Part shown: one piece after another, positions 25,088 to 32,382 of the stretch | Layout of the letters: each line of letters opens with the position of its first letter | Numbering within the stretch: position 1 is the first letter of the stretch | Source: a virus | Strand: one strand, 5' to 3' | IMG/VR virus record: IMGVR_UViG_3300036766_000216 | Coordinates: 1 to 35,826 of that record | Length of the DNA: 35,826 bases | The notes under the pieces: model-generated | Told to the model about the DNA's origin: nothing | The model's database searches: none | The model's input: only the letters and a program-made list of their open reading frames with translations | Program-made: the position numbers and the translations under genes

Positions 25088-25344
25088 ATAGATTTATTCC
25101 AGATTCTTACGGGGATTTTATCTGCTCCATGCCCCGATGTGTAAAATGTCTTTTCAGTTTGCTCCCGGTATGGTAGCACGACCGATTTGCTTTTTAAGTC
25201 TGGAACAACTATAATTTCGCGTTCGATCATCAACTTTTTCCATCTCACCAAAAACATATTTCCGCGCTTACTTAGCGTTCCACTTTCCATAACGCACTTA
25301 TCTTTGAAGCAAAGATGGATTGAAATGTTTTTCTTTGTGAACAT
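25078..25344 (-). CDS. Unknown basic protein, 88 aa, overlapping the tRNA
   Basis: Small, basic and beta-rich (GNMFLVRWKKLMIEREIIVV; SVVLPYREQ). The SD AAAGG is well placed before the ATG. The last codons and the TAG stop fall within the first 10 bases of the tRNA, so tRNA 5' processing would cut the end of this message. No family is recognised. Confidence 0.65.
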   Translation of the reverse strand: MFTKKNISIHLCFKDKCVMESGTLSKRGNMFLVRWKKLMIEREIIVVPDLKSKSVVLPYREQTEKTFYTSGHGADKIPVRIWNKSIAT

Positions 25345-25379
25345 ATATTGCCTTTCGCTTTTGCCCCGCTACCAGCGAC

Positions 25380-25718
25380 TTATGCCGCGTAATTCCTTCT
25401 TGCTCTTACAATATCCTGCCATGAAAAACGTACTTCGCGCCCTAAGAAGGTTAGATTTTTCATCGGGCGGAATTGACCTGAGAAATAATGACGACGGACA
25501 AGATCATTTTTCATTGCCAGTATTTTCGGGATTCTCGTTGAACGTCTGCGAGAGATGTGTCCTGGACTTCGCTCCATCGAACGGCGGCTTGGCTCAGGTG
25601 CGTCCATCGTGATTTTTTCTTCACGCGCTTTTTCATGTTCCGTCTGCCGTTTGAAGAATTGTTTCGCCGCTCTTACTTCCGATTTGAATCTGACTTTTAT
25701 TCGAGCGAGGTTAAACAT
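25380..25718 (-). CDS. Unknown very basic protein, 112 aa
   Basis: Rich in Arg and Lys throughout (FKSEVRAAKQFFKRQTEHEK; RRSMERSPGHISRRRSTR), suggesting nucleic-acid binding, though no fold is recognisable. The start shares its A with the preceding stop (TAATG) and has an SD (AAAGG) inside the upstream gene. Part of a chain of coupled small genes. Confidence 0.65.
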   Translation of the reverse strand: MFNLARIKVRFKSEVRAAKQFFKRQTEHEKAREEKITMDAPEPSRRSMERSPGHISRRRSTRIPKILAMKNDLVRRHYFSGQFRPMKNLTFLGREVRFSWQDIVRARRNYAA

Positions 25719-25993
25719 TAGCTTGCCTTTAAGATTGATCGCTTGTGCGTTTCCCGTGAAAATTGAATCTCCGTCCCATTGAGGTCATTATTTTTTACCA
25801 TCGTTCCGTGAGAACCTCCCTCGAATAACAAAAGCATGTTTGAATAAATCAGTGGGCTTAACTCGATCACATCCGGCACCGTATCTAACTCTTTTAATTC
25901 ATTGTAAATCGCATGGTGAATCAGTCGTGGAAGATAATTGCGCCGCGCTGGGTCGATACCAAAAACTTTGATTTCTGCTGTGAGCATTTCCAT
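25718..25993 (-). CDS. Unknown protein, 91 aa
   Basis: Starts at the ATG overlapping the previous stop (TAATG); a second Met two codons later is possible. It contains alternating strands and helices (LTAEIKVFGIDPARRNYL; YNELKELDTVPDVIELSPL). No motifs are recognised. Linked by overlap to its neighbours on both sides. Confidence 0.65.
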   Translation of the reverse strand: MEMLTAEIKVFGIDPARRNYLPRLIHHAIYNELKELDTVPDVIELSPLIYSNMLLLFEGGSHGTMVKNNDLNGTEIQFSRETHKRSILKAS

Positions 25994-26139
25994 TAGACGT
26001 TTACCTGTACTTTGTTATCCACTATCCCGCCATCCTTCAGGTTCACCTCGATCTTTCCAGTGACATTATTAGGGACAGAGGGATTCAAGAGTTTCTCTCT
26101 GATTGCTGATAAGATTTTTTCAGCTTTCTCCGTGCTCAT
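25993..26139 (-). CDS. Small protein, 48 aa
   Basis: A short gene fitted exactly between its neighbours: its ATG overlaps the upstream stop as ATGA and its TAA overlaps the downstream start as TAATG. The product begins MSTEKAEKILSAIREKLL, a helix, then a beta-like second half (GKIEVNLKDGGIVDNKVQV). The precise overlaps and sensible composition support a real gene. Function unknown. Confidence 0.7.
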   Translation of the reverse strand: MSTEKAEKILSAIREKLLNPSVPNNVTGKIEVNLKDGGIVDNKVQVNV

Positions 26140-26426
26140 ACGGGGGCTACCACTGTTCCTACGGTTTCTTGTTTCTCCGATACGGGCAGTTTCGGGCGAT
26201 CAGGTGGAAATATGGAATTCAAAAGAACAAGGTCTTTCCTGATAAATGCGTCGAAGGTTCCGGGATCCATCTGGAGATCAGAGATGGGGTCGAGGACGCG
26301 CCACGCAACGTCATCTGGCACGTTTTGTCCTGTAAGAATTTCTCCGAGACTTGAAACTTCACAACTCTCCACGCTTCCATCATTCATCAAACGGTGCGCG
26401 TGGTTGTCAACAATCAATGCTATCAT
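26136..26426 (-). CDS. Unknown protein, 96 aa
   Basis: The start at 26426 (MIALIVDNHAHRL) was chosen because AAGGAG lies five bases upstream; a start nine codons earlier lacks one. The sequence is mixed alpha/beta with a Pro-rich C-terminus (FPPDRPKLPVSEK). No family is recognised. Its stop overlaps the 48-residue gene. Confidence 0.65.
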   Translation of the reverse strand: MIALIVDNHAHRLMNDGSVESCEVSSLGEILTGQNVPDDVAWRVLDPISDLQMDPGTFDAFIRKDLVLLNSIFPPDRPKLPVSEKQETVGTVVAPV

Positions 26427-26442
26427 AAAGCTCCTTGTATGG

Positions 26443-26664
26443 TTAGTTACCAAGTTTTGAAATTTGTGGTCCCGGTAACGGGATTATCTTTGACATGCTT
26501 TCAGTTGCTTTTCTTAGTGCGCCACTGATAACCGCTTCCTCTGCGACATGGAGAATGTTTCTAATGTCTTCTTGATCGGTGACACCTTCTGTACCTACGT
26601 GCAAGCGACTATCTGCGAAGATAGAGACTTGGACAATCTTGATGGGTTTCTTTTCTGCGGGCAT
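26443..26664 (-). CDS. Unknown protein, 73 aa
   Basis: Begins MPAEKKPIKIVQVSIFAD; a short beta/alpha protein with a helix near residues 32-60 (DIRNILHVAEEAVISGALRK). The start overlaps the preceding stop (TAATG). No known motif. Confidence 0.65.
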   Translation of the reverse strand: MPAEKKPIKIVQVSIFADSRLHVGTEGVTDQEDIRNILHVAEEAVISGALRKATESMSKIIPLPGPQISKLGN

Positions 26665-26861
26665 TATTCCACCTCAAAGGGTTCTGATTTAACACGGTCA
26701 AAACGTGACCGACTACAATGTGCATCGTGAATCTCTATGATAGTTATACTGTAAGGTGGCCCCTTTGGAATTTGAATATAGTTCCTATTGACCATTTGCA
26801 CCAACAAACACTCCTTGCACCAAAACTCTGTTTTCATCATCCATTCGGGACGTTTGTTCAT
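26664..26861 (-). CDS. Small protein with possible zinc-binding Cys/His, 65 aa
   Basis: The start at 26861 (MNKRPEWMMK) was preferred over one 14 codons earlier because it follows the upstream stop by two bases and has a GGAG nearby. CKEC (residues 15-18) and HDAHC (about 44-48) could make a CxxC...HxxHC metal site. No family is recognised; the site is inferred from spacing alone. Confidence 0.6.
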   Translation of the reverse strand: MNKRPEWMMKTEFWCKECLLVQMVNRNYIQIPKGPPYSITIIEIHDAHCSRSRFDRVKSEPFEVE

Positions 26862-26863
26862 TG

Positions 26864-27205
26864 TCAGTTCTCCGTTGAATTGTTTTTTCCGCAACGAGGA
26901 CAAATGAAACCGTCATTGTACGTGCAGCAGCCTCCGCAATCCGGTGTAGTGCATTTCTTCGCCGCATGAGCTGAGTTCAAAGATGATCTGAGTTCAAGCG
27001 CGGGATAGAAGGCGGGACGGCCTTTGACATTCATCGGGTTACTTGCGACACGCTTTTCATAGTCCCGCCGTTCTGCTTCGTTCTCAAATTTCATCTTCGG
27101 ATAGTTCTTCGCGCCAACTGCTTCCTTCTTCGCCCGGAGTGGATCGTCTGAGGCATGTTTGATCTTCCTCGGCTTTGATTCTTTCATGTGGACGGCGACG
27201 CTCAT
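26864..27205 (-). CDS. Small protein with a C-terminal zinc-ribbon-like Cys cluster, 113 aa
   Basis: The N-terminal 80 residues are basic and helical (KPRKIKHASDDPLRAKKE). The C-terminus holds at least six Cys in CTTPDCGGCCTYNDGFICPR, with a further Cys in CPRCG, a spacing typical of zinc ribbons. The start overlaps the previous stop (ATGA); an internal Met six residues later is possible. A nucleic-acid or protein-binding role is plausible but not shown. Confidence 0.7.
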   Translation of the reverse strand: MSVAVHMKESKPRKIKHASDDPLRAKKEAVGAKNYPKMKFENEAERRDYEKRVASNPMNVKGRPAFYPALELRSSLNSAHAAKKCTTPDCGGCCTYNDGFICPRCGKNNSTEN

Positions 27206-27468
27206 GGTATTATGTTCTCGCGTTTGGTGACGACCCAGTTACCGCTTTCCATACCAATAGCAACCATTCCCGCTTTAAGTCTTTCATTGACCTCCCATTG
27301 GATGTATTCTGGATAGCAATAAGAGATTCTTGTTGGGTCAAGAAGGTCTTCTGGTCTTGTCGTGCTTGGTTCTCCCAAAACCTCAACGGCGAATTTTATC
27401 ATTCGTTCATCAGAATACTTCACCACTTCCACTTCGCCGCGATACACCGGAACAAGTAGTTGGCTCAT
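27202..27468 (-). CDS. Unknown protein, 88 aa
   Basis: Mixed alpha/beta (LVPVYRGEVEVVKYSDERM; YIQWEVNERLKAGMVAIG). No motif is recognised. It starts with an ATGA overlap on the upstream stop and ends with an ATGA overlap into the zinc-ribbon-like gene. Confidence 0.65.
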   Translation of the reverse strand: MSQLLVPVYRGEVEVVKYSDERMIKFAVEVLGEPSTTRPEDLLDPTRISYCYPEYIQWEVNERLKAGMVAIGMESGNWVVTKRENIIP

Positions 27469-27734
27469 TTGCCTTTCTTTCTTCCGACCATGAACTTCAT
27501 CTTTACGGCATCCAACTTGTCCATCGGCATTTTCTTCTTTCTCTTTCCCATCATTGCGCTTTCAGCGACCTCATGGAGTCTGTCCTTGCTGGACTTTTTG
27601 GGGGATTCTTTTTCTTCTTTCATCGTTATACCTTTCGATGCTTGATTGAATTCGTCTACCTTTGAGCGTCCCATTGCCGCGAGTCCGGCAGGAGAGTTGC
27701 CCCAACGACGTTGTTTGTCCGAGCGCCACGGCAT
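27465..27734 (-). CDS. Conserved-type small phage protein (MPWRSDKQRRW...), 89 aa
   Basis: Its N-terminus, MPWRSDKQRRWGNSPAG, is a form I recall from many short uncharacterised phage proteins (MPYKSxxQRRxF type). The rest is Lys-rich and helical, and ends in a basic tail GRKKGK. No function has been established for the type that I can cite. The stop is coupled (ATGA) to the next gene. Confidence 0.75.
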   Translation of the reverse strand: MPWRSDKQRRWGNSPAGLAAMGRSKVDEFNQASKGITMKEEKESPKKSSKDRLHEVAESAMMGKRKKKMPMDKLDAVKMKFMVGRKKGK

Positions 27735-27740
27735 AAGTTC

Positions 27741-27995
27741 TTATCCCCCCCATTCATCAGCTTTGTACTCTTCAAACCGCCAGTTGGTAATGTGGGTGAA
27801 TGAGAAGTATTCAGGCTGTGCGCTCTTTGTCCGGCTTTGACCGAGGAAATAATCGTCGTGGACTTCGAGGATCTTCATGCGGCGCGCTTCTGGATCGCCG
27901 GAGGCGGTTTCAAAACGGATGACGGCGTTTCCCGTATCGCTGTCTTTGATCGCTTTTTTTATCTGCGATACTGAATCTTCAATATACTTTCCCAT
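27741..27995 (-). CDS. Small beta-barrel-like protein, 84 aa
   Basis: A helix (YIEDSVSQIKKAIKDSD) leads into strands (NAVIRFETAS; RMKILEVHDDYFLG; EYFSFTHITNWRFEEY). The second part resembles an SH3-like small barrel, loosely like the ligand-sensing part of WYL domains, but the similarity is only in pattern. The SD AAAGGAA precedes the ATG. Function unknown. Confidence 0.65.
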   Translation of the reverse strand: MGKYIEDSVSQIKKAIKDSDTGNAVIRFETASGDPEARRMKILEVHDDYFLGQSRTKSAQPEYFSFTHITNWRFEEYKADEWGG

Positions 27996-28015
27996 TGCGA
28001 ATTCCTTTCTGAAAA

Positions 28016-28372
28016 TTATTTGTGCGTTTCTAAATATCGCTGTACTTCATCCCAGAGCGCTTTGTTCTCTACCTGATTAGTCCCGCCAAGACAGGCTCCG
28101 AATTTTGATACTGCGGCGTGTTTGTTTAGTTGGCTACCGTAGCCCTGAACACAAGTCTTAAAAATTTTGAATAGCAATAGTTTGTCAACGGAGATGTATT
28201 CCTTCTTCGCTGGTACGGGGCTTGGGGGGTCAACTACGGGAGATTCGACTCCACCACTCTGCAATACTGACAATTCTTCTTCGCTTGGCGGTGTTGGTTG
28301 TTCAACCACCGGCGGCGTTTGTTCAGAAACAAGTTCTTTTTCTTTCTTCTTTGATGTTTTTTCCTTTGCCAT
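28016..28372 (-). CDS. Unknown protein with disordered acidic/Pro-rich N-terminus, 118 aa
   Basis: Residues 1-60 are Lys/Glu then Pro/Glu/Ser-rich and probably disordered. Residues 60-118 are a small globular helical domain with two Cys (KIFKTCVQGYGSQLNKHAA; CLGGTNQVENKALWDEVQ). A strong SD, AAGGAG, precedes the ATG. No family is recognised. Confidence 0.7.
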   Translation of the reverse strand: MAKEKTSKKKEKELVSEQTPPVVEQPTPPSEEELSVLQSGGVESPVVDPPSPVPAKKEYISVDKLLLFKIFKTCVQGYGSQLNKHAAVSKFGACLGGTNQVENKALWDEVQRYLETHK

Positions 28373-28387
28373 GTGAAGCTCCTTAGA

Positions 28388-28576
28388 TTAAATTACAGAA
28401 TCATTTTTCCCAATGAATCTTGCCTTGAAATTTGAGAGTTCATCTGGTGTTTGAGGAAATGGAGAATGTCTTAGGAAATATGGCTTGACCTCCATCTTCG
28501 TCTCTTCACTTTTCGCCATCCTCACCATCTTAGCAAATGTCTTTCTACCGGCTTTGAGTTGAGAGGTGCGGTTCAT
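28388..28576 (-). CDS. Unknown small basic protein, 62 aa
   Basis: Lys/Arg-rich N-terminal half (RTSQLKAGRKTFAKMVRMAK), then a Pro-containing segment. The start overlaps the preceding stop (ATGA). No recognised motif. Confidence 0.6.
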   Translation of the reverse strand: MNRTSQLKAGRKTFAKMVRMAKSEETKMEVKPYFLRHSPFPQTPDELSNFKARFIGKNDSVI

Positions 28577-28758
28577 TGTCTGCGTTCCTTCATTTCATCT
28601 TGTCTTAATTCTTCATACGGGCAATTCGCCGTTAGAATCTGATGCTCTCCAAAATCAAAACCGCAATACATACAGATCGCCGTATTCTTAGGAAGTGTTG
28701 TGCGAAATTTTCGCGCAAGAGTTTCAAAGTCTGGTTTACGTGGAGATTCGAGTTCCAT
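28573..28758 (-). CDS. Small protein with possible Cys/His metal site, 61 aa
   Basis: The middle carries CMYCGFDFGEHQILTANC: a CxxC followed by His and a fourth Cys, a plausible zinc site. The ends are charged helices. Coupled on both sides (TAATG at its start, ATGA at its stop). Function unknown. Confidence 0.6.
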   Translation of the reverse strand: MELESPRKPDFETLARKFRTTLPKNTAICMYCGFDFGEHQILTANCPYEELRQDEMKERRQ

Positions 28759-29021
28759 TACTGTACCGTAGTCGGGTTAAATGGAAATTCTGTCAGTCCT
28801 GACTTCTTCAAAGCATCGAACGTCTTTGGATTCATCACGTATATGCTGTCTTCTGGCGCATACGGGTCTACCATGAAATTACTGCGTATCGCAAGTCCAA
28901 TGAGAGCGTTCTTTGATTCAAGAAGTGCTTTCTCTTTTTGGAGTTGTTTTATTTGCCGATCCTGCCAATAGATAATTCCACAAACCATGCAAACATATCC
29001 GAGGATTAAGAGTGTTATCAT
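28758..29021 (-). CDS. Small membrane protein with N-terminal TM helix and short coiled coil, 87 aa
   Basis: Residues 1-20 (MITLLILGYVCMVCGIIYW and one more) form a hydrophobic helix. A charged helix follows (DRQIKQLQKEKALLESKNAL), then a soluble tail. A single membrane helix plus coiled coil is the layout of inner-membrane spanins (Rz type), but it is shorter than usual and has no overlapping Rz1-like lipoprotein. A holin-like or membrane-anchored assembly role is equally possible. The start overlaps the portal stop (ATGA). Confidence 0.65.
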   Translation of the reverse strand: MITLLILGYVCMVCGIIYWQDRQIKQLQKEKALLESKNALIGLAIRSNFMVDPYAPEDSIYVMNPKTFDALKKSGLTEFPFNPTTVQ

Positions 29022-31258
29022 GCTTGCACTCCCATTCCATTACCGTTTGAAGGAACCATTCCCCGATTCGCCATTATTTGATTAGCGGCGTCCGTGGTCA
29101 TTCTTGATTGCACTTTCTGTTTCACTTGATCGAGCGCCCCACCTTGCTCTGCGACGACTTGTTGCTGCTGCGCTTGAGCACTCTGTTGTTGTTGGAGCAC
29201 TTGTTTACCGATTGCAACAAGTTCGTTCAACTTCCGATACTTCCCGCCAGAACCGAGCGACGGGAATCTGCGCGAAACGTAATCCAATATCATATCGGGC
29301 GGGATGATCGGTTGACCCGTTGCATCCAAGACTTTCGAGAGCGACACTAAGGTGTTTATTTCACTTTCGTCGCGATTTGGGAAGTTCGATTCCGGCTTTA
29401 TTGATACTTCGATCTTGCCAATATCCTTCATCACGAGTTGACCGTTTTCCTCAACCTGCATTTGTTTTAAGTGCTCTGAGAGGACGAGCATTTTCTGTTG
29501 TCCGTCGATTGTGTAGGGACGGGGTTCAATGTAGAACTCCTTCCACATTTCAAATCGGGCTTCGACAATATCCTCCAGCACATCGTTCAGGTTCATGTTC
29601 AGCTCACCGGCGACCATTGTCACGTTCTGGGAGATCAGGGCTTCGGCGTGCTTGCCGGATTCACCTGCGAAGTTCGATTCGCCTCTGGTGGTTTGATTGA
29701 TACCGAGAGTTTCTTTTATGCCGCCTTTGACAAGATTGTACATTTCAAGATACTGGTTGTTGGCTGTGCCAGTGGCGAATATCGGCGCTTGATCGTCAAA
29801 ATATCCCGGTTCTGTCGGATTGGTAGAGAGTCCTTCTGCGTCATGTTTCGCTTTTTCAGAGCGTTTGAACCACGGCTTTTTATGTGTTGCCAAAAGCGCG
29901 TCATCGGCAAAGCGCGAGACAAACGTATCAAGGATTCTATTGTCCTGCCACAAGATTTCCACATCGCCCCGGCCATCAATGCGCTCGGGTACTTTTTCAT
30001 TGGCGAGATAATGGAAGAGGTTTCTCCATTCGTTGTTGTAGGGGTTTACATCATCCTCTGCCGTGACGCCGTTTATGGTGCAGATGTAGCGGCCTTTCGG
30101 GTACTTCTTCATCTTGCCTGCGGGAATCTTCTGGGCCGGATCGACATCCTGCGTTTTAGCCAGCATCTCTTCGTGCATGGCAAGTTGTTCGTCCACAACC
30201 TTAATTGCGTTTTCTGCTAAGACAGCGTCCTCCGGGATTAGTTCGCCTGCGGCCTCGATACGTTTGTAGAAGTCAATCTTCTCCTCGGCCCAGTCACTAT
30301 ACGCCTTGATGAACTTTTTGTGATTGTCCGTTTCTTTCGGCATCACCGTGGCGGATTCATCCTGTGCTCTTTGGGGGTCCTCATTGGCCATATTGAAGGG
30401 CGCCATCAAGAGGCCGATACGCTGATCGAAGTCTTCCTCCTCGTAGGGAATCTCCACGTACGTGTCATCATCAAGGAAGGCTTCGAGTTTGTTGAACAGT
30501 TTGGTGTTGGAATACGAATGTGCCTTCTTGTCGATTTCGAAGAACGATGGGGTGTGGCCTTCGTTCTTTGAGAGATCAATCTTTGGGTAGTTCTTTTGCA
30601 CCCAATGGTCGTTGACCTTTTCCCCGTGAATAACGTACCAACATCCAGCAGCCTTCTTGATTGAACGGGTTTCCGGTGTGCGTAACACGCTGCCGTTCTT
30701 ACAGGTCATCTCGGTTGCTATTCCTGCCGGGTCTTCGGTCTTATCAAGAATCGATCTTATCCACACCCCGCCGAAATTCTGAGCATATCCTACCCATTCT
30801 CTAATATGCTCACTCCACTGGGTACGTTTACGCTCCTGATCGAAGATTTCATTGATGCCAACGATATTCGGGGAAATAACGATCTCATGCCAGTTGGCGG
30901 TGATGTGGTTTTTCTTTGCGCGAATCTGTTTCTGTATCTCGTTGTCGATCAACTCCTGTTTCCACGAGTTGCCTACCCCGGAGCGGCGTGTGGCGTATGG
31001 ACCATTGGGAGCGTAGTGCTGGCCGTTTTCCAGCTTTGAACAGGCATCCCAGAATGATTCAGGCGAGGAAAATCCCAGACGGCCAGAGTCCTCTGATTCC
31101 ATGAAGGAGTTTTCAAGGAACTTCTTTCCGTCATCCCACAGCTTTCCTACATAAGAACTGACTTCTGTTTCGCCTTTTTTCGGAGGCGCATCATTGAAGT
31201 CGTTCTCGGCTGCGAAAGCGTAATCGTAACGGTCGCGGTATATTTTCTTCCAGGACAT
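29018..31258 (-). CDS. Portal protein (P22-type size), 746 aa
   Basis: The portal is the dodecameric ring through which DNA enters the head. Length (P22 gp1 is 725) and position after the terminase genes support the call. The N-terminal half is rich in Trp, Asp and Lys. A conserved-looking stretch, NLVKGGIKETLGINQTTRGE, is followed by SGKHAEALISQN, where portal proteins carry the helices lining the channel. The C-terminus is Gln-rich (QQQQSAQAQQQQ) as in portals with a long coiled-coil barrel. Coupled by TAATG to the 36-residue gene upstream. Confident as a portal; the exact family was not searched. Confidence 0.88.
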   Translation of the reverse strand: MSWKKIYRDRYDYAFAAENDFNDAPPKKGETEVSSYVGKLWDDGKKFLENSFMESEDSGRLGFSSPESFWDACSKLENGQHYAPNGPYATRRSGVGNSWKQELIDNEIQKQIRAKKNHITANWHEIVISPNIVGINEIFDQERKRTQWSEHIREWVGYAQNFGGVWIRSILDKTEDPAGIATEMTCKNGSVLRTPETRSIKKAAGCWYVIHGEKVNDHWVQKNYPKIDLSKNEGHTPSFFEIDKKAHSYSNTKLFNKLEAFLDDDTYVEIPYEEEDFDQRIGLLMAPFNMANEDPQRAQDESATVMPKETDNHKKFIKAYSDWAEEKIDFYKRIEAAGELIPEDAVLAENAIKVVDEQLAMHEEMLAKTQDVDPAQKIPAGKMKKYPKGRYICTINGVTAEDDVNPYNNEWRNLFHYLANEKVPERIDGRGDVEILWQDNRILDTFVSRFADDALLATHKKPWFKRSEKAKHDAEGLSTNPTEPGYFDDQAPIFATGTANNQYLEMYNLVKGGIKETLGINQTTRGESNFAGESGKHAEALISQNVTMVAGELNMNLNDVLEDIVEARFEMWKEFYIEPRPYTIDGQQKMLVLSEHLKQMQVEENGQLVMKDIGKIEVSIKPESNFPNRDESEINTLVSLSKVLDATGQPIIPPDMILDYVSRRFPSLGSGGKYRKLNELVAIGKQVLQQQQSAQAQQQQVVAEQGGALDQVKQKVQSRMTTDAANQIMANRGMVPSNGNGMGVQA

Positions 31259-31368
31259 TAGAGAGTCTTTTCCGGTTTTAGAGCGTATTTCATCAAACGT
31301 TCCTCGGCAATGTCGTCCTCTTTCTGTAAGGCTAAGAGATCACCGAGGAGTTTCACAAGGAGCTTCAT
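31258..31368 (-). CDS. Very small protein, 36 aa
   Basis: Its ATG directly follows the stop of the 71-residue gene (TAAATG), and its TAA overlaps the portal start (TAATG). The product begins MKLLVKLLGDLLALQKEDD, an amphipathic helix, and ends KYALKPEKTL. The exact fit between neighbours makes translation likely; it may serve to couple ribosomes into the portal gene. Confidence 0.65.
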   Translation of the reverse strand: MKLLVKLLGDLLALQKEDDIAEERLMKYALKPEKTL

Positions 31369-31584
31369 TTAGTCTGCGTCCGTAACGGTTACTTTGCGCC
31401 AATCATTATCGGCGTTGTTGTCTGCGATCTTAACGTGCATACGTCCATCGGTCGTTGATATGGCAATCGAGCCAATGCCGGAATTATCGCCTGCCGTGGT
31501 TGATCTAATGACTGCGCGTGTCGTATAGGCAAGCGAGACAATCGAAGCGCCGCCGTTTAATCTTACTTTTCTAAACCAAGCCAT
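31369..31584 (-). CDS. Unknown beta-rich small protein, 71 aa
   Basis: Starts MAWFRKVRLNGGASIVSLAY; Gly/Thr/Ala-rich with short strands (AYTTRAVIRSTTAG; GRMHVKIADNNADN). A strong SD, AAGGAG, precedes it. No membrane helix or signal peptide. Its place between terminase and portal, next to a signal-peptide protein with similar strand-rich composition, suggests a minor virion component. This is an inference. Confidence 0.65.
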   Translation of the reverse strand: MAWFRKVRLNGGASIVSLAYTTRAVIRSTTAGDNSGIGSIAISTTDGRMHVKIADNNADNDWRKVTVTDAD

Positions 31585-31596
31585 TGTGAGTTCTCC

Positions 31597-32334
31597 TTAT
31601 TTCCTGATAAAGTATCGATAGTGCTGACCGGATTTTAAGCCAGCAGGAGTTGCATCACCAGACGCCTTAGCACGTGTCACGGCAAGTTGAGCCGTACCCA
31701 CACCAGAGACTAAGCAGATCGAGGTTACGGTTGCTGTGTCTGCCGTCGCGCTGTATGGAGGATTGTAGAGTTGAACGAAGGCATACGATGATGCCGTCAC
31801 CCCTGTGACTGTTACTGTGTCTGCGGGAGCTGTCGTAGTAAACGAGTCAACACCAAAAATATAATTGGAAAATAATGCCGTCCCGTTAACAGTGAGATTA
31901 CCCTGAACACGAGCAGAGTCTGTGGCTATAATCTTTCCGCCAGAAGTGATGTTGCCAGATGAATCAACGAGTTTTGTTGACTTCCAGAATATCTCCGCGA
32001 AATATCCACCTTTCCAGTAGTAAGTCGATGAACCTTCGGTCAAAGTTCCAATGGTCGAGGGAAGATGACTCCCTGTCGATGTTTGCGCTCCAACTGATGT
32101 GAGTGTCCCGGCGATGTAGACGTTTCCCGCGCTGTCAACCCTAAATCTGAGTGTTCCGTCCTTATTGTTGAGAAGAATGGGGTACTGTTTCAGGGCGATG
32201 TTCTTGATTATCATGTCGCCTTTGAGGTTGATGTGGTAAGCATCAACTCTGTCGGCGGCAATGAGTGGGGTGAATAGAAAAGCCGTTATCACGGCCATAA
32301 GCGTGAAGCGTTTTACAAAATCGAATGCTTTCAT
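31597..32334 (-). CDS. Signal-peptide protein with repetitive beta structure, 245 aa
   Basis: Residues 1-32 look like a signal sequence: basic KAFDFVKR, hydrophobic TLMAVITAFLFTPLIA, with ADRVDA as a possible cleavage end. The rest is built of short strands (LRFRVDSAGNVYIAGTLTSV; GNITSGGKIIATDSARVQGN; LTVNGTALF), like fibre shaft or tail-spike segments in phages. The second half (DTVTVTGVTASSYAFVQL) resembles a head-fibre or tail-spike tip. A good SD (AAGGAAGGG) precedes the ATG. Export of a fibre-like protein is unusual and may indicate a surface-exposed or captured gene. Confidence 0.7.
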   Translation of the reverse strand: MKAFDFVKRFTLMAVITAFLFTPLIAADRVDAYHINLKGDMIIKNIALKQYPILLNNKDGTLRFRVDSAGNVYIAGTLTSVGAQTSTGSHLPSTIGTLTEGSSTYYWKGGYFAEIFWKSTKLVDSSGNITSGGKIIATDSARVQGNLTVNGTALFSNYIFGVDSFTTTAPADTVTVTGVTASSYAFVQLYNPPYSATADTATVTSICLVSGVGTAQLAVTRAKASGDATPAGLKSGQHYRYFIRK

Positions 32335-32382
32335 TGTATTACCCTTCCTTAGAATGTTGATAGTGTGAATTAAAATTCAGTT

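Noticed and set aside
28758-29021. Spanin call (Rz) for the 87-residue membrane protein
   Set aside because: There is no Rz1-like lipoprotein nearby, the protein is short and no other lysis gene adjoins it; kept only as a small membrane protein.
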